Origin: NIES-981 sp943368005
GTDB lineage: Bacteria; Cyanobacteriota; Cyanobacteriia; PCC-6307; Cyanobiaceae
Direction of reading: 5' to 3'
Assembly: GCA_943368005.1 (NCBI GenBank)
Contig: CALRKN020000016.1
Span: 18,327 to 82,326 of the forward strand
Length of the DNA stretch: 64,000 bases
The position numbers and the translations under genes are program-made. This document shows positions 56,698 through 64,000 of this stretch, piece by piece. Within the stretch, counting starts at the first letter, position 1. The number at the start of each line of letters is the position of its first letter. The notes below the pieces were generated by a model that was not told the DNA's origin, searched no databases, and saw only the letters and a program-made list of their open reading frames with translations.

Positions 56698-57681
56698 CTA
56701 CTCGCGCAGAGGCAATCCCTGGTCATCAAAGAAGCCTTCAAAAAGCGATGTACTGAGATAGCGTTCTCCAGAATCCGGCAACACAACAACAATCATCTTG
56801 TCGCGCATGCTGTCTTCCCTGGCGATGGAGATGGCGGCACTGACAGCAGCCCCACAGGACAGCCCCGCAAGAATTCCCTCCTCCTTGGCCAGACGCTGGG
56901 CCATGACAATTGCCGCCTCATCCTCGACCGCTTCCACCCGATCCACCAGCGACAGGTCGAGATTTCCTGGAACAAAGCCCGCCCCGATGCCCTGAATCCG
57001 GTGGGGGCCAGGTCGAGGCTGTTCCCCGGCCATGGTTTGCGCGATCACTGGGCTGGATGCCGGCTCAACGGCAACAGCCGTGAGTGGCATTCCCAGGGTC
57101 TGCTTGATGTAGCGGCTCACACCGGTGATCGTTCCACCCGTGCCGACACCGGAAACCAGGACATCAATGCGGCCATCGGTGTCTTTCCAGATCTCCGGAC
57201 CCGTGGTGTCGTGATGGACCTGGGGATTAGCTGGATTGGAGAATTGCTGCAAGAGCACATAGCGATGGGGATCGCTGTTGGCCATCGCCTGGGCCGTGGC
57301 GATCGCTCCGGCCATGCCTAGCTTGCCATCCGTGAGCACGAGATTGGCCCCATAGGCAGTGAGCAATTTGCGGCGCTCCAGGCTCATCGATTCAGGCATG
57401 GTGAGCGTGAGCGGTATGCCCTTGGCAGCGGCCACGAAGGCGAGGGCGATGCCCGTATTGCCACTGGTGGGCTCAATCAGTTCCTTACCCGCACCAAGCA
57501 AACCATCACGCTCAGCCTGCGCAACCATGGCAGCTCCGATACGGCACTTCACCGAATAAGCCGGGTTGCGTCCCTCTATCTTGGCCAATACACGGGCGCC
57601 ACACCCTGCGGTAAGGCGGTTCAACTGCACAAGGGGTGTTTGCCCAATGCTGAGACTGTTGTTGGTGAAGATCGGGCTCAT
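56698..57681 (-). CDS. cysK: cysteine synthase A
   Basis: A 327-residue PLP enzyme. The PLP Lys is in NPAYSVKCRIGAAM; EPTSGNTGIALAFVAAAKG binds O-acetylserine; SGVGTGGTITGVSRY is the phosphate loop; GLSCGAAVSAA and VLPDSGERYLST follow. The standard CysK length and motifs make it the main O-acetylserine sulfhydrylase. It lies in the sulfate island next to two regulators. Confidence 0.95.
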   Translation of the reverse strand: MSPIFTNNSLSIGQTPLVQLNRLTAGCGARVLAKIEGRNPAYSVKCRIGAAMVAQAERDGLLGAGKELIEPTSGNTGIALAFVAAAKGIPLTLTMPESMSLERRKLLTAYGANLVLTDGKLGMAGAIATAQAMANSDPHRYVLLQQFSNPANPQVHHDTTGPEIWKDTDGRIDVLVSGVGTGGTITGVSRYIKQTLGMPLTAVAVEPASSPVIAQTMAGEQPRPGPHRIQGIGAGFVPGNLDLSLVDRVEAVEDEAAIVMAQRLAKEEGILAGLSCGAAVSAAISIAREDSMRDKMIVVVLPDSGERYLSTSLFEGFFDDQGLPLRE

Positions 57682-57707
57682 GACATCAAGGTTGAATCAC
57701 CAGTTAC

Positions 57708-57729
57708 ACCTCCCGGTCGCACCCGGGAG
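57708..57729. terminator. GC-rich hairpin between the 75-residue gene and cysK
   Basis: CCTCCCGG (57708-57715) and CCGGGAGG (57722-57729) form a perfect 8-bp stem with a 6-base loop. No T run follows on either strand. It lies after the stop of the small gene at 57742 and 27 bp before cysK, so it may stop upstream transcription or shape the cysK leader. Confidence 0.45.
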
Positions 57730-57741
57730 GCATGGGTGGGC

Positions 57742-57969
57742 TTAGTGATGGATCAAGGAATGGGGCTGGGAGTTGCCAGATTGAACCAAGGCGTTTGCCT
57801 GGTCATCATTGACCTGGCCCTCATCGAGAAGTGGGCCCCGGTCGAGCATCAGCTGGGTCAATCGCTGGTCGTGGGATACCAGCATCCGGAATACATCCAG
57901 CCTGTCGCTCTGGGCCAATTCGCCGTCGCGGCCCCAGTGCAGGCACCAGGGCGGTATGCGCTGGTTCAT
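57742..57969 (-). CDS. small hypothetical protein coupled to the Crp-type regulator
   Basis: A 75-residue protein whose ATG overlaps the regulator stop (ATGA). It reads CLHWGRDGELAQSDRLDVFRM then LVSHDQRLTQLMLDRGPLLD, mostly helical. No family is recognised. The tight coupling suggests co-production with the regulator, perhaps as a partner. Confidence 0.5.
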   Translation of the reverse strand: MNQRIPPWCLHWGRDGELAQSDRLDVFRMLVSHDQRLTQLMLDRGPLLDEGQVNDDQANALVQSGNSQPHSLIHH

Positions 57970-58559
57970 GGCTGGTTGGGGATCAGCAGATCGTGCTCGC
58001 CCACGGCCACAAGCCGGCCTTCAGCGCGGAACCGACTGAGCAACTTGGTCACGGTGACCCGGGTGAGACCACAGAGATCCGCCAGGCCATGGTGGGTGAG
58101 ATTGAGCTCACTCAGTGACAGTCGAAAGCCGTGTCGATTGATCTGACCATGCGACCGGGCAATCCAGCAGAGCAAGGTGATCAAACGGCAGTCTCCAGCG
58201 CGGATGCGCTGGATCGCCAGGAGTTCGGCCAACATCTGCCGCTCACGGCATAGGTGCTGCTGCAGATCAGGGAAATCCAGCTCCATGTGCTCAACCAGCA
58301 CCGGGGTGAGGCATTGAAGTTCCAGTGGCTGGATCACGGGATCCTCTGCACTGACCACGTCACCTGGCCCCCACAGGCCCAGGGTGATGCTCTCCCCCTC
58401 CATGTTCCAGGTGGCGGAGCGCACATAGCCCTCGTGCAGTCGCCAGCACATCCCATCCGGGAGCACATCGCGAGGGTGGAGGGCGAGCCGCAGGGGCCGC
58501 TTGATCAGAGAGGAGGTCACGGCGTTGGCGGGCGATGGTGTAGACGGCCGTTCGCACAA
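57966..58559 (-). CDS. Crp/Fnr-family regulator (CysR-like candidate)
   Basis: A 197-residue protein. The cyclic-nucleotide-type barrel is short (LPDGMCWRLHEGYVRSATWN, LGLWGPGDVVSAED); a long helix RERQMLAELLAIQRIRAGDCRLITLLCWIA follows; the HTH is LTHHGLADLCGLTRVTVTKLLSRF. The sulfur context recalls CysR of Synechococcus PCC 7942, a Crp-type regulator of sulfur-responsive genes. The start is TTG at 58559; a GTG at 58520 is the alternative. Confidence 0.8.
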   Translation of the reverse strand: MCERPSTPSPANAVTSSLIKRPLRLALHPRDVLPDGMCWRLHEGYVRSATWNMEGESITLGLWGPGDVVSAEDPVIQPLELQCLTPVLVEHMELDFPDLQQHLCRERQMLAELLAIQRIRAGDCRLITLLCWIARSHGQINRHGFRLSLSELNLTHHGLADLCGLTRVTVTKLLSRFRAEGRLVAVGEHDLLIPNQP

Positions 58560-58645
58560 GCCATGCGCGGCAGATCAGAGACAGCAGGCATTCGAAGGGA
58601 ACAGGGCACGGCCGGAGAGCAACTGCCCAGCAGTATGACGTATTC

Positions 58646-58660
58646 CCGATGGGATAACCG
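58646..58660. promoter_or_regulatory. CCGAT-N5-AACCG site upstream of the Crp-type gene
   Basis: CCGAT-GGGAT-AACCG lies 87 bp upstream of the Crp-type regulator start and downstream of the Rrf2 gene. The same motif occurs upstream of both sbpA genes. Confidence 0.5.
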
Positions 58661-58707
58661 GTGTTAGTGGATATGGGGATAGGTCTCTTGAGTCTCGGCC
58701 CGAGAAA

Positions 58708-59139
58708 TCAGATGTAGAACATGGGGCTGGACTCGCGCAGGCTGTCCCTCTCCAGCAACAGGTGGGCGAGCGTGGTGGACTGCAGAACGTCAACCCGGGC
58801 CTGCTCAACCCTTCCCGCCAGAGCATCCAGCACCTTGAACTCGGCATCGTCGCGATCGCCCTGGCGCTCGCTGCGGGCATCGCCCTCCAGACAATCCTCC
58901 ACCTCGGCAATCGTGATCAGCTCTGGAGAGCGCGTGAGTTGATAGCCCCCCTTGGGTCCGCGGACGCTGGCGAGATAGCCACCTTTGCGCAGGGCCGTGA
59001 GCATCTGTTCGAGGTAGCGCTCCGGCATGCCATGGCGTCGACAGATCTCCCCGGTCTGCACGCGGGCTCCCGTGGCGTAGGCAGCGGCCAGATCCATCAG
59101 CGCCACCAGGCCGTATTCCGTCTTGGCAGAGAACACCAT
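58708..59139 (-). CDS. Rrf2-family transcriptional regulator
   Basis: A 143-residue protein from the ATG at 59139. The winged helix reads FSAKTEYGLVALMDLAAAYA, ICRRHGMPERYLEQMLTALRKGGYL and SVRGPKGGYQLTRSPELITI, the Rrf2 signature. It has only two Cys (C33, C82), not the three-Cys cluster of IscR-type members, so it resembles CymR, which controls cysteine metabolism in Firmicutes. It is divergent from sbpA. Confidence 0.88.
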   Translation of the reverse strand: MVFSAKTEYGLVALMDLAAAYATGARVQTGEICRRHGMPERYLEQMLTALRKGGYLASVRGPKGGYQLTRSPELITIAEVEDCLEGDARSERQGDRDDAEFKVLDALAGRVEQARVDVLQSTTLAHLLLERDSLRESSPMFYI

Positions 59140-59267
59140 GGCTGGCAGGGGAGCTCGGCCCAGTCTGCCAGGCAAACAACGGTTCACAGGTCGGGAATCG
59201 CGCCACAGGGGCAGGTGCCCCAGGGCACACCGGGACCGGCCGTGATCGCCATACCTTCTCGCAGTTC

Positions 59268-59282
59268 CCGATCGACAAACCG
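59268..59282. promoter_or_regulatory. CCGAT-N5-AACCG site at the sbpA start
   Basis: CCGAT-CGACA-AACCG ends on the G of the GTG start at 59282. If that start is right, binding would block translation initiation or the early transcript. It lies in the divergent region shared with the Rrf2 gene. Confidence 0.45.
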
Positions 59283-60343
59283 TGGATAGCAGCCCATTCT
59301 CGACCCCCTTGAGCCGCCGTCAGTTGCTGCTCACGGGCGTCGCGGCCCTGCCTCTGGCCGTGGCTCTTGCCACGACACTCAGCAGCCACCAGGCGCAGGC
59401 CCAGCAATCGGCGAGGCCCCAGACGCTCACCCTGGTTTCCTACGCCGTTACCAAGAACGCCTACGACCAGATCTTCAAACTGTTTGCCGATGACTGGAAG
59501 AGGAAAACAGGGCAGACCGTGACGTTCAGGGGGAGCTATGGCGGCTCCGGCTCCCAGACCCGGGCCGTGATCGACGGCCTGAATGCCGACATCGTCAATC
59601 TGGCGATGTCGGCCGACATCGCGCGGATCGAGCAGGCCGGGCTGATCCGCAAGGGCTGGGAGAGCCGTCTGCCCAACAACTCCACACCGATCCACTCCAC
59701 CGTGGTGGCCTTCGTGCGCCCCGGCAATCCCAAGAAGATCAACAGCTGGAAAGATCTGGCCAAGCCCAACGTGGAGGTGGTGACGGCCAATCCCAAGACC
59801 TCCGGCGGCGCCCGCTGGAACTTCATCGCCCTCTGGGGTTCGGTGACCCAGACCGGAGGCTCGGAAGCCCAGGCTCGCCAGACCATCCGCGATGTGTACA
59901 AGAACGTGGATGTGCTTCCCAAGGATGCCCGCGAGGCAACCGACTTCTTCATCAAGCGCAAACAGGGCGATGTGCTGCTGAACTGGGAAACGGAGGCGAT
60001 CCTTGCCAAGCGCAAGGGCGAGTGGACCGCTGGCTACAAGACCTTCAGTCCCAACATCCTCACGTCCCAGCCCGTTGCCGTCGTCGACAAAAACGTCGAC
60101 CGCAATGGCACCCGCAGGGTGGCGGAGGCCTTCACCCGCTTCCTTTACACCCCGGCCGCTCAGAGGGTGTTTGTGGACAACGGCTTCCGGCCTGCCACCG
60201 CCGAGGGCAAGGCCTACGCCCGCGGCAAGTTTCCCGCGGTGAAGACCTACACCATTGACGCCTTTGGTGGCTGGTCGGCCGTGAGCAACAAGTTCTTTCG
60301 CGACGGCGCCATCTGGGATCAGATCTTCCGCGCCACGCGCTGA
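59282..60343 (+). CDS. sbpA: sulfate-binding protein SbpA, Tat-type signal
   Basis: A 353-residue periplasmic protein. A twin-arginine-like signal (LSRRQLLLTGVAALPLAVAL) ends at AQAQ. The mature part has LTLVSYAVTKNAYDQIFKLF, SYGGSGSQTRAVIDGLNADI, RLPNNSTPIHSTVVAFVRPG, VVTANPKTSGGARWNF and GDVLLNWETEAI, all typical of sulfate-binding proteins. The start is GTG at 59282. It is followed by a terminator and a second sbpA. Confidence 0.93.
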   Translation: MDSSPFSTPLSRRQLLLTGVAALPLAVALATTLSSHQAQAQQSARPQTLTLVSYAVTKNAYDQIFKLFADDWKRKTGQTVTFRGSYGGSGSQTRAVIDGLNADIVNLAMSADIARIEQAGLIRKGWESRLPNNSTPIHSTVVAFVRPGNPKKINSWKDLAKPNVEVVTANPKTSGGARWNFIALWGSVTQTGGSEAQARQTIRDVYKNVDVLPKDAREATDFFIKRKQGDVLLNWETEAILAKRKGEWTAGYKTFSPNILTSQPVAVVDKNVDRNGTRRVAEAFTRFLYTPAAQRVFVDNGFRPATAEGKAYARGKFPAVKTYTIDAFGGWSAVSNKFFRDGAIWDQIFRATR

Positions 60344-60387
60344 GCCAGACCCCGGCAGCCGGCCCTGCCGTACCCGCCCAGCCCCGC

Positions 60388-60415
60388 GCCCGGCGTCCGG
60401 CGCCGGGCCATTTTC
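60388..60415 (+). terminator. rho-independent terminator after the first sbpA
   Basis: GCCCGGCG (60388-60395) pairs with CGCCGGGC (60401-60408) around a five-base loop, followed by CATTTT. It separates the two sbpA genes, so the second needs its own promoter. Confidence 0.75.
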
Positions 60416-60428
60416 GCTGCACGCTTTT

Positions 60429-60471
60429 CCGATGGGCGAACCGTAGTACAGTAGTCCCGATTCCCCATCGG
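60429..60471. promoter_or_regulatory. double operator candidate upstream of the second sbpA
   Basis: CCGAT-GGGCG-AACCG lies at 60429-60443. A perfectly symmetric CCGAT-TCCCC-ATCGG lies at 60457-60471, 28 bp further on. TCCGATGGG (60428-60436) and CCCATCGGA (60464-60472) also make a 9-bp inverted repeat. The block is 12-54 bp before the ATG. Confidence 0.6.
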
Positions 60472-60482
60472 ATTACAGGACT

Positions 60483-61520
60483 ATGATCTCTCGACCCCTC
60501 TCGGTCGTCGCCGTCGCGGGCGCTCTGGTGATCGTGGCCGGCTGCGGCAGTCCGCAGGGCTCCACGGAAGCAGGGAGTGGCAGCTCCGCTCCGCAGGAAC
60601 TGCTGCTCGTGAGCTATGCCGTCACCAAGTCGGCCTACGACCGGATCCTGCCCAAGTTCATCGAGGACTACGAGGCCAGAACCGGTACGGAGCTCAAGGT
60701 GAACACCAGCTACGCCGGATCAGGCACCCAAACGCGGGCGATCATCGATGGCCTGGAGGCCGATGTGGCCACCCTGGCCCTCGCGTCCGACCACATCAAG
60801 CTGGAGGAAGCCGGCAAGATCAAGCCCGGCTGGCAGGAGCGCCTTCCCAACAACAGCATCATCACCAACTCCACCGTGGCCTTCATCACCCGGCCCGGCA
60901 ATCCCAAGGGGATCAAGACATGGAGTGACCTTGCCAAGCCGGGTGTGACCGTGATCACCGCCAACCCCAAAACCTCGGGGGGGGCCCGCTGGAACTTCCT
61001 GGGCCTCTGGGGTTCGGTGACCGAGACCGGGGGCACCACTGCCCAGGCAGAGAGCTTCGTGGGCAGCGTGTACAAAAATGTGGAGAACCTGCCCAAGGAT
61101 GCGCGAGAGGCTTCTGATGTTTTCCTCAAGCGCGCCCAAGGTGATGTGCTGCTCAACTACGAGAATGAGGCCTTGCTGGCCATCAAACAGGGTGAGCTCA
61201 AAGATCCCTATGTGGTGCCGGAAGTGAATGTCCGCATCGAGGGTCCGGTTTCCGTGGTGGACGAAGTGGTGGATCGCCGCGGCACCCGCGAGCCCGCCAC
61301 TGCCCTGGCAGAGTTCCTCTTCACGGAAGAGGCGCAGCAGATCTTCGCCGAAGAAGGCTTCCGGCCGGTGAACCCCACCGTGTGGGAACGCGTCAAAGGC
61401 AAGTTTGCGCCCGTGAAACAGCTCTTCACCGTGCAGGAATTCGGTGGCTGGTCTGAGGTGAACAAGGTGTTCTTCGGCGATGGAGGCATCTGGGATCGCC
61501 TGTTTGCCAAGGCGCGCTGA
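60483..61520 (+). CDS. sbpA: sulfate-binding protein SbpA paralogue, lipoprotein
   Basis: A 345-residue protein. The signal has a lipobox (ALVIVAGC, Cys21), so it should be lipid-anchored. The body repeats the family motifs: LLLVSYAVTKSAYDRILPKF, SYAGSGTQTRAIIDGLEADV, RLPNNSIITNSTVAFITRPG, TANPKTSGGARWNF and GDVLLNYENEALL. Roughly 55-60 percent identical to the neighbour by eye. It has its own upstream operator block. Confidence 0.93.
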   Translation: MISRPLSVVAVAGALVIVAGCGSPQGSTEAGSGSSAPQELLLVSYAVTKSAYDRILPKFIEDYEARTGTELKVNTSYAGSGTQTRAIIDGLEADVATLALASDHIKLEEAGKIKPGWQERLPNNSIITNSTVAFITRPGNPKGIKTWSDLAKPGVTVITANPKTSGGARWNFLGLWGSVTETGGTTAQAESFVGSVYKNVENLPKDAREASDVFLKRAQGDVLLNYENEALLAIKQGELKDPYVVPEVNVRIEGPVSVVDEVVDRRGTREPATALAEFLFTEEAQQIFAEEGFRPVNPTVWERVKGKFAPVKQLFTVQEFGGWSEVNKVFFGDGGIWDRLFAKAR

Positions 61521-61527
61521 ACCAGCC

Positions 61528-62358
61528 ATGTGTGAACTGCTAGCCCTCAATGCCAATACCCCAACCGACATGGGCTTCTCCTTCCAGGGGCTCAGCCGGC
61601 GCGGTGGCGCCAGTGGCGAACACGCCGATGGCTGGGGGCTGGCCAGCTTCACGCGCGCCGGTCATGGGCTCACCCTGCTGCGCGAAGAGGCCCCGGCCGC
61701 CTTCTCCGCCCTGGCCGCCCAGCTGGCCGAGCGCTCCCCCAAGGCACTGGTGAGCATCGCCCACATCCGCAAGGCCACGCGTGGCGCTGTTGCGATGGAG
61801 AACTGCCATCCCTTCTCCCGCAGCTGGAGCGGGCAAACCTGGGTGTTTGCCCACAACGGTGATCTCCACGGCACGATTCCCCTGGGAGATCAGTACCGGC
61901 CCTTCGGCAGCACCGACAGCGAGGGGGCGTTCTGCTGGATCCTGGAGCGGCTGGAGCAAGCCGGGGTGGATCCACAGGACCCCGGCGCCCTGTTTGACCT
62001 GCTGCACCACTGTGCCGCCGAACTGGCCGAGCGGGGCACGTTCAATGCCCTGATCAGCAATGGCCATTGGCTGTTCGCCACCGCAACCAGCCGGCTGCAC
62101 TGGCTCACGCGCCGGGCCCCTTTCTGCAAGGCCACCCTGGCTGATCCGCCCCTGCAGGTGGATTTCTCCTCGCTCACCACCGCCAACGACGTGGTGACCA
62201 TCCTCAGCACCGAGCCACTCACCATCGACGAACAGTGGCAGCCGTTTCAGGCCGGGGAATCGCTGCTCTTCTGCGCCGGTGAGGTGGTCCAACGCAGCCG
62301 CCATGGGGTGCGGCCGGCACCACGGCCAGCGATCTCCCCAGCGGCCCTGGCGGGATAA
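61528..62358 (+). CDS. class II glutamine amidotransferase (YafJ-like)
   Basis: A 276-residue Ntn hydrolase. It begins MCELLALNANTPTDMGFSF with nucleophile Cys2, then HADGWGLASF, IAHIRKATRGA, ENCHPFSRSW and WVFAHNGDLHG, then STDSEGAFCWIL. It resembles YafJ and is distantly related to EgtC, but I see no reason to call it EgtC. It begins 7 bp after the second sbpA, in the same direction. Confidence 0.85.
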   Translation: MCELLALNANTPTDMGFSFQGLSRRGGASGEHADGWGLASFTRAGHGLTLLREEAPAAFSALAAQLAERSPKALVSIAHIRKATRGAVAMENCHPFSRSWSGQTWVFAHNGDLHGTIPLGDQYRPFGSTDSEGAFCWILERLEQAGVDPQDPGALFDLLHHCAAELAERGTFNALISNGHWLFATATSRLHWLTRRAPFCKATLADPPLQVDFSSLTTANDVVTILSTEPLTIDEQWQPFQAGESLLFCAGEVVQRSRHGVRPAPRPAISPAALAG

Positions 62359-62487
62359 ACAGGATGGAGCGCACCGCCGATGAGCGGGGCCGCCACGATG
62401 GGTGCTGTCCTCCCTGGCGTGGCGCAGTCGGCGTTGACCACCGAGGCTGGGCCCAGCCCGTTTCGGGTTTCACGATCACCCTGCGCC

Positions 62488-63708
62488 ATGCCCCTGCTTC
62501 CCCACCCCTGGAAGGCCGCTTTCTGGATCGCCTGCGGCCTGGGCGCAGGCAGCCTGCTGCTGCCTGCGGCACCGGCCCTGGCCACGGAGCGCCAGGCTGA
62601 CCGGCTGCTGGCCAGCGCCGGCACGACCCTGAAGCTGGCACAAGGGGGAAGGGCAGGCGGCGAACAGGCCCCCCTGGGTCGCCTGCCCGCCAGCTGGCGT
62701 GGGGATTTGGTCGCTGACGGCGGCAGCACCCGCTGGCAGGTGGACCTGGCCCCCGACGGCACCTTCCAGCTGCGTCACACCCGGCTGGGCCGGGGCGGGG
62801 CCGAGCGAGGCAAGTCCAAGGGGTCCGGGCAGGGCAGCCATGACGACATCGGCCGCTGGCGCCTGGAGTCCGGCGGCCAGCGCCTGGTGCTGCAGGGCAG
62901 CCGCGAAGCACTGGTGCTGCTCCAACCCCTGGAACAGGGCCAGGCCCTGCGCAAGCTCAGCCCGGACGGCCAGCCCCTCGCCTCCGGCTCCAGCGACCTG
63001 CTGCGGCGGCTGGCGGTGCCGGAGCCGCTCGAACCGCGGTTGCCCCTGCAGGGGCTGTTCCGCTACATGGCCGATGCCGCCAGCATCCGCCTCTGCGCCA
63101 CCGGCACCCAGCTGCCCGTGGCCATGGAGGGCGACTACCTGGCGCTGGAGCGGGCCTACCTGGCCGCCCGGCCCGCGGATGCCCCCGGCCTGCCCCTGCT
63201 GGTGAACCTGGAGGGGCTGATCGGCAACCGCCCCTCCGCCGAGCCGGGCCTCGGCCCGGTACGCACCCTGGTGGTGGAACGGTTCGTGGCTGTGCAGCCG
63301 GGCCAGTCCTGTCCCGCGCAGCCACCGTCGAGCCCAACCGGCAACAGAACCCAGCCCACGCTCCAGGGCCAGAGCTGGCGGCTGCAGGCCCTCCAGGACA
63401 GCAAAGGACCGGCCCTGCCCAAGACAACGGATCAGACGCCGGAGCTGGAGCTGGCGGCAGACAGCGATCGGCTGAGCGGCAGCGGCGGCTGCAACCGGCT
63501 GATGGGCGGCTACCAGCTCCAGGGGCAACGGCTGCGTTTCTCGCAGCTGGCCAGCACCCAGATGGCCTGCCCGGAAGCGGCAATGGCCTTCGAGCAGCGC
63601 TACACCCGGGCGCTGGAGCGGGTGCGGCGCTGGAGCATCGACGGGAACTCCCTGCTGCTGCAGGACAAACGGGGCCGCACCCTGCTGGTGTTTCAGCCCA
63701 CCATGTAG
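62488..63708 (+). CDS. NlpE-like / META-domain envelope protein
   Basis: A 406-residue protein from the ATG at 62488. The signal peptide is AAFWIACGLGAGSLLLPAAPALA. Residues about 60-160 resemble the NlpE N-terminal domain (LPASWRGDLVADGG, WQVDLAPDGTFQLR, GRWRLESGGQRLVL). Residues about 300-400 are a META/HslJ domain (LQGQSWRLQAL, LSGSGGCNRLMGGYQL, LASTQMACPEAAMAFEQRY). Likely an envelope stress protein. Its end overlaps the sigma-factor gene by 16 bp. Confidence 0.82.
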   Translation: MPLLPHPWKAAFWIACGLGAGSLLLPAAPALATERQADRLLASAGTTLKLAQGGRAGGEQAPLGRLPASWRGDLVADGGSTRWQVDLAPDGTFQLRHTRLGRGGAERGKSKGSGQGSHDDIGRWRLESGGQRLVLQGSREALVLLQPLEQGQALRKLSPDGQPLASGSSDLLRRLAVPEPLEPRLPLQGLFRYMADAASIRLCATGTQLPVAMEGDYLALERAYLAARPADAPGLPLLVNLEGLIGNRPSAEPGLGPVRTLVVERFVAVQPGQSCPAQPPSSPTGNRTQPTLQGQSWRLQALQDSKGPALPKTTDQTPELELAADSDRLSGSGGCNRLMGGYQLQGQRLRFSQLASTQMACPEAAMAFEQRYTRALERVRRWSIDGNSLLLQDKRGRTLLVFQPTM

Positions 63709-64000
63709 GCCTCAACGGCATGGCTCAGGCGCCGCAGCCCGGTCAGGGCGTCCCGCTCGAGGTTCCGCACGCGGTCGCGGCTGATGCCGAGCACCCGACC
63801 GATGCCGGTGAGGCTCATCGGCTCTTCCCCGTCGGGATTGTCGGGAGAGAGAATGCCGTAGCGCATCTTCAGCACCCGCCCCTGCAGCTCCGGCAGCTGC
63901 TCCAGCAGCGCCCGCAGGTCTCCCTTCAGGCACTCCCCATCCAGCCGCTCCTCCGGCAGCTCCCCATCCCCAGCCAGCAGGTCCAGCAGCTCCGTGTCCT
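63693..64000 (-). CDS. RNA polymerase sigma-70 factor, C-terminal part (runs off the window)
   Basis: The last 101 residues of a sigma-70 factor; the frame is still open at the right edge. It has LLEQLPELQGRVLKMRYGIL, the region 4.2 HTH GIGRVLGISRDRVRNLERDAL and the end TGLRRLSHAVEAYM. This suits a group 2 sigma factor of cyanobacteria, not the ECF type. The rest lies right of the window. Confidence 0.85.
   Translation of the reverse strand, partial: DTELLDLLAGDGELPEERLDGECLKGDLRALLEQLPELQGRVLKMRYGILSPDNPDGEEPMSLTGIGRVLGISRDRVRNLERDALTGLRRLSHAVEAYMVG

Noticed and set aside
61528..62358. Calling the class II amidotransferase EgtC
   Set aside because: It is 25 kb from the egt genes and closer to YafJ in its motifs; the sulfur-island location alone does not support it.

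Overview
The window comes from a high-GC unicellular picocyanobacterium of the Cyanobium / Synechococcus type. It carries psaC (photosystem I), ndhS (NDH-1 complex), a cyanobacterial DUF1651-type protein, a cyanobacterial ergothioneine cluster and an ahcY/mreBCD/rnpB backbone typical of this group. Third codon positions are almost all G or C. Because of that, many long open frames on the opposite strand are shadows of real genes and were left out.

Region 1 (about 1-11,510) is an integrated mobile element lying against the 3' end of a tRNA-Arg(CCT) gene. A tyrosine integrase, a small excisionase-like protein, a ribbon-helix-helix repressor candidate and a PrimPol-DUF3987 replication protein sit near the tRNA. 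Two toxin-antitoxin remnants or modules follow: an AbiEi-type antitoxin without its toxin, and a TacA/TacT-like pair. A leftward block then encodes a SLOG-fold protein, a phage Gp157-like protein, a Rad52-like annealing protein and several small proteins. The far end lies outside the window and no structural phage genes are visible.

Region 2 (11,600-45,300) is chromosomal backbone. It holds a broken PEP-CTERM-like gene, RNase P RNA, rnc, ndhS, rimM, a GDP-mannose enzyme, glmS, psaC, acpP-fabF, transketolase, a hydrolase, thiC under a TPP riboswitch, a HEAT/M20/TPR/ruvB group, smpB, a degenerate Ser/Thr kinase coupled to a cysteine synthase, the egtB-egtD ergothioneine cluster with two attached small genes, lysS, an OmpR-type regulator, a sugar-binding lipoprotein with mreD-mreC-mreB, ssb and ahcY.

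Region 3 (45,400-49,015) looks recently rearranged. An intact tsaE is followed by short tandem repeats, then by an 819-residue repeat protein with an RTX-like C-terminus and atypical base composition, then by a second, truncated and frameshifted tsaE. Region 4 (49,003-52,981) holds a methyltransferase-glycosyltransferase fusion, a PfkB sugar kinase and mutY.

Region 5 (53,147-61,520) is a sulfur island: cysW, cysT, divergent cysA, an MgtC-like protein, cysK, a Crp-type regulator, an Rrf2-type regulator and two sulfate-binding proteins that use different export signals. A shared 15-bp motif, CCGAT-N5-AACCG, lies upstream of the Crp-type gene and both sbpA genes, with a weaker version between cysT and cysA. 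The window ends with a class II amidotransferase, an NlpE/META-domain protein and the C-terminal part of a sigma factor.
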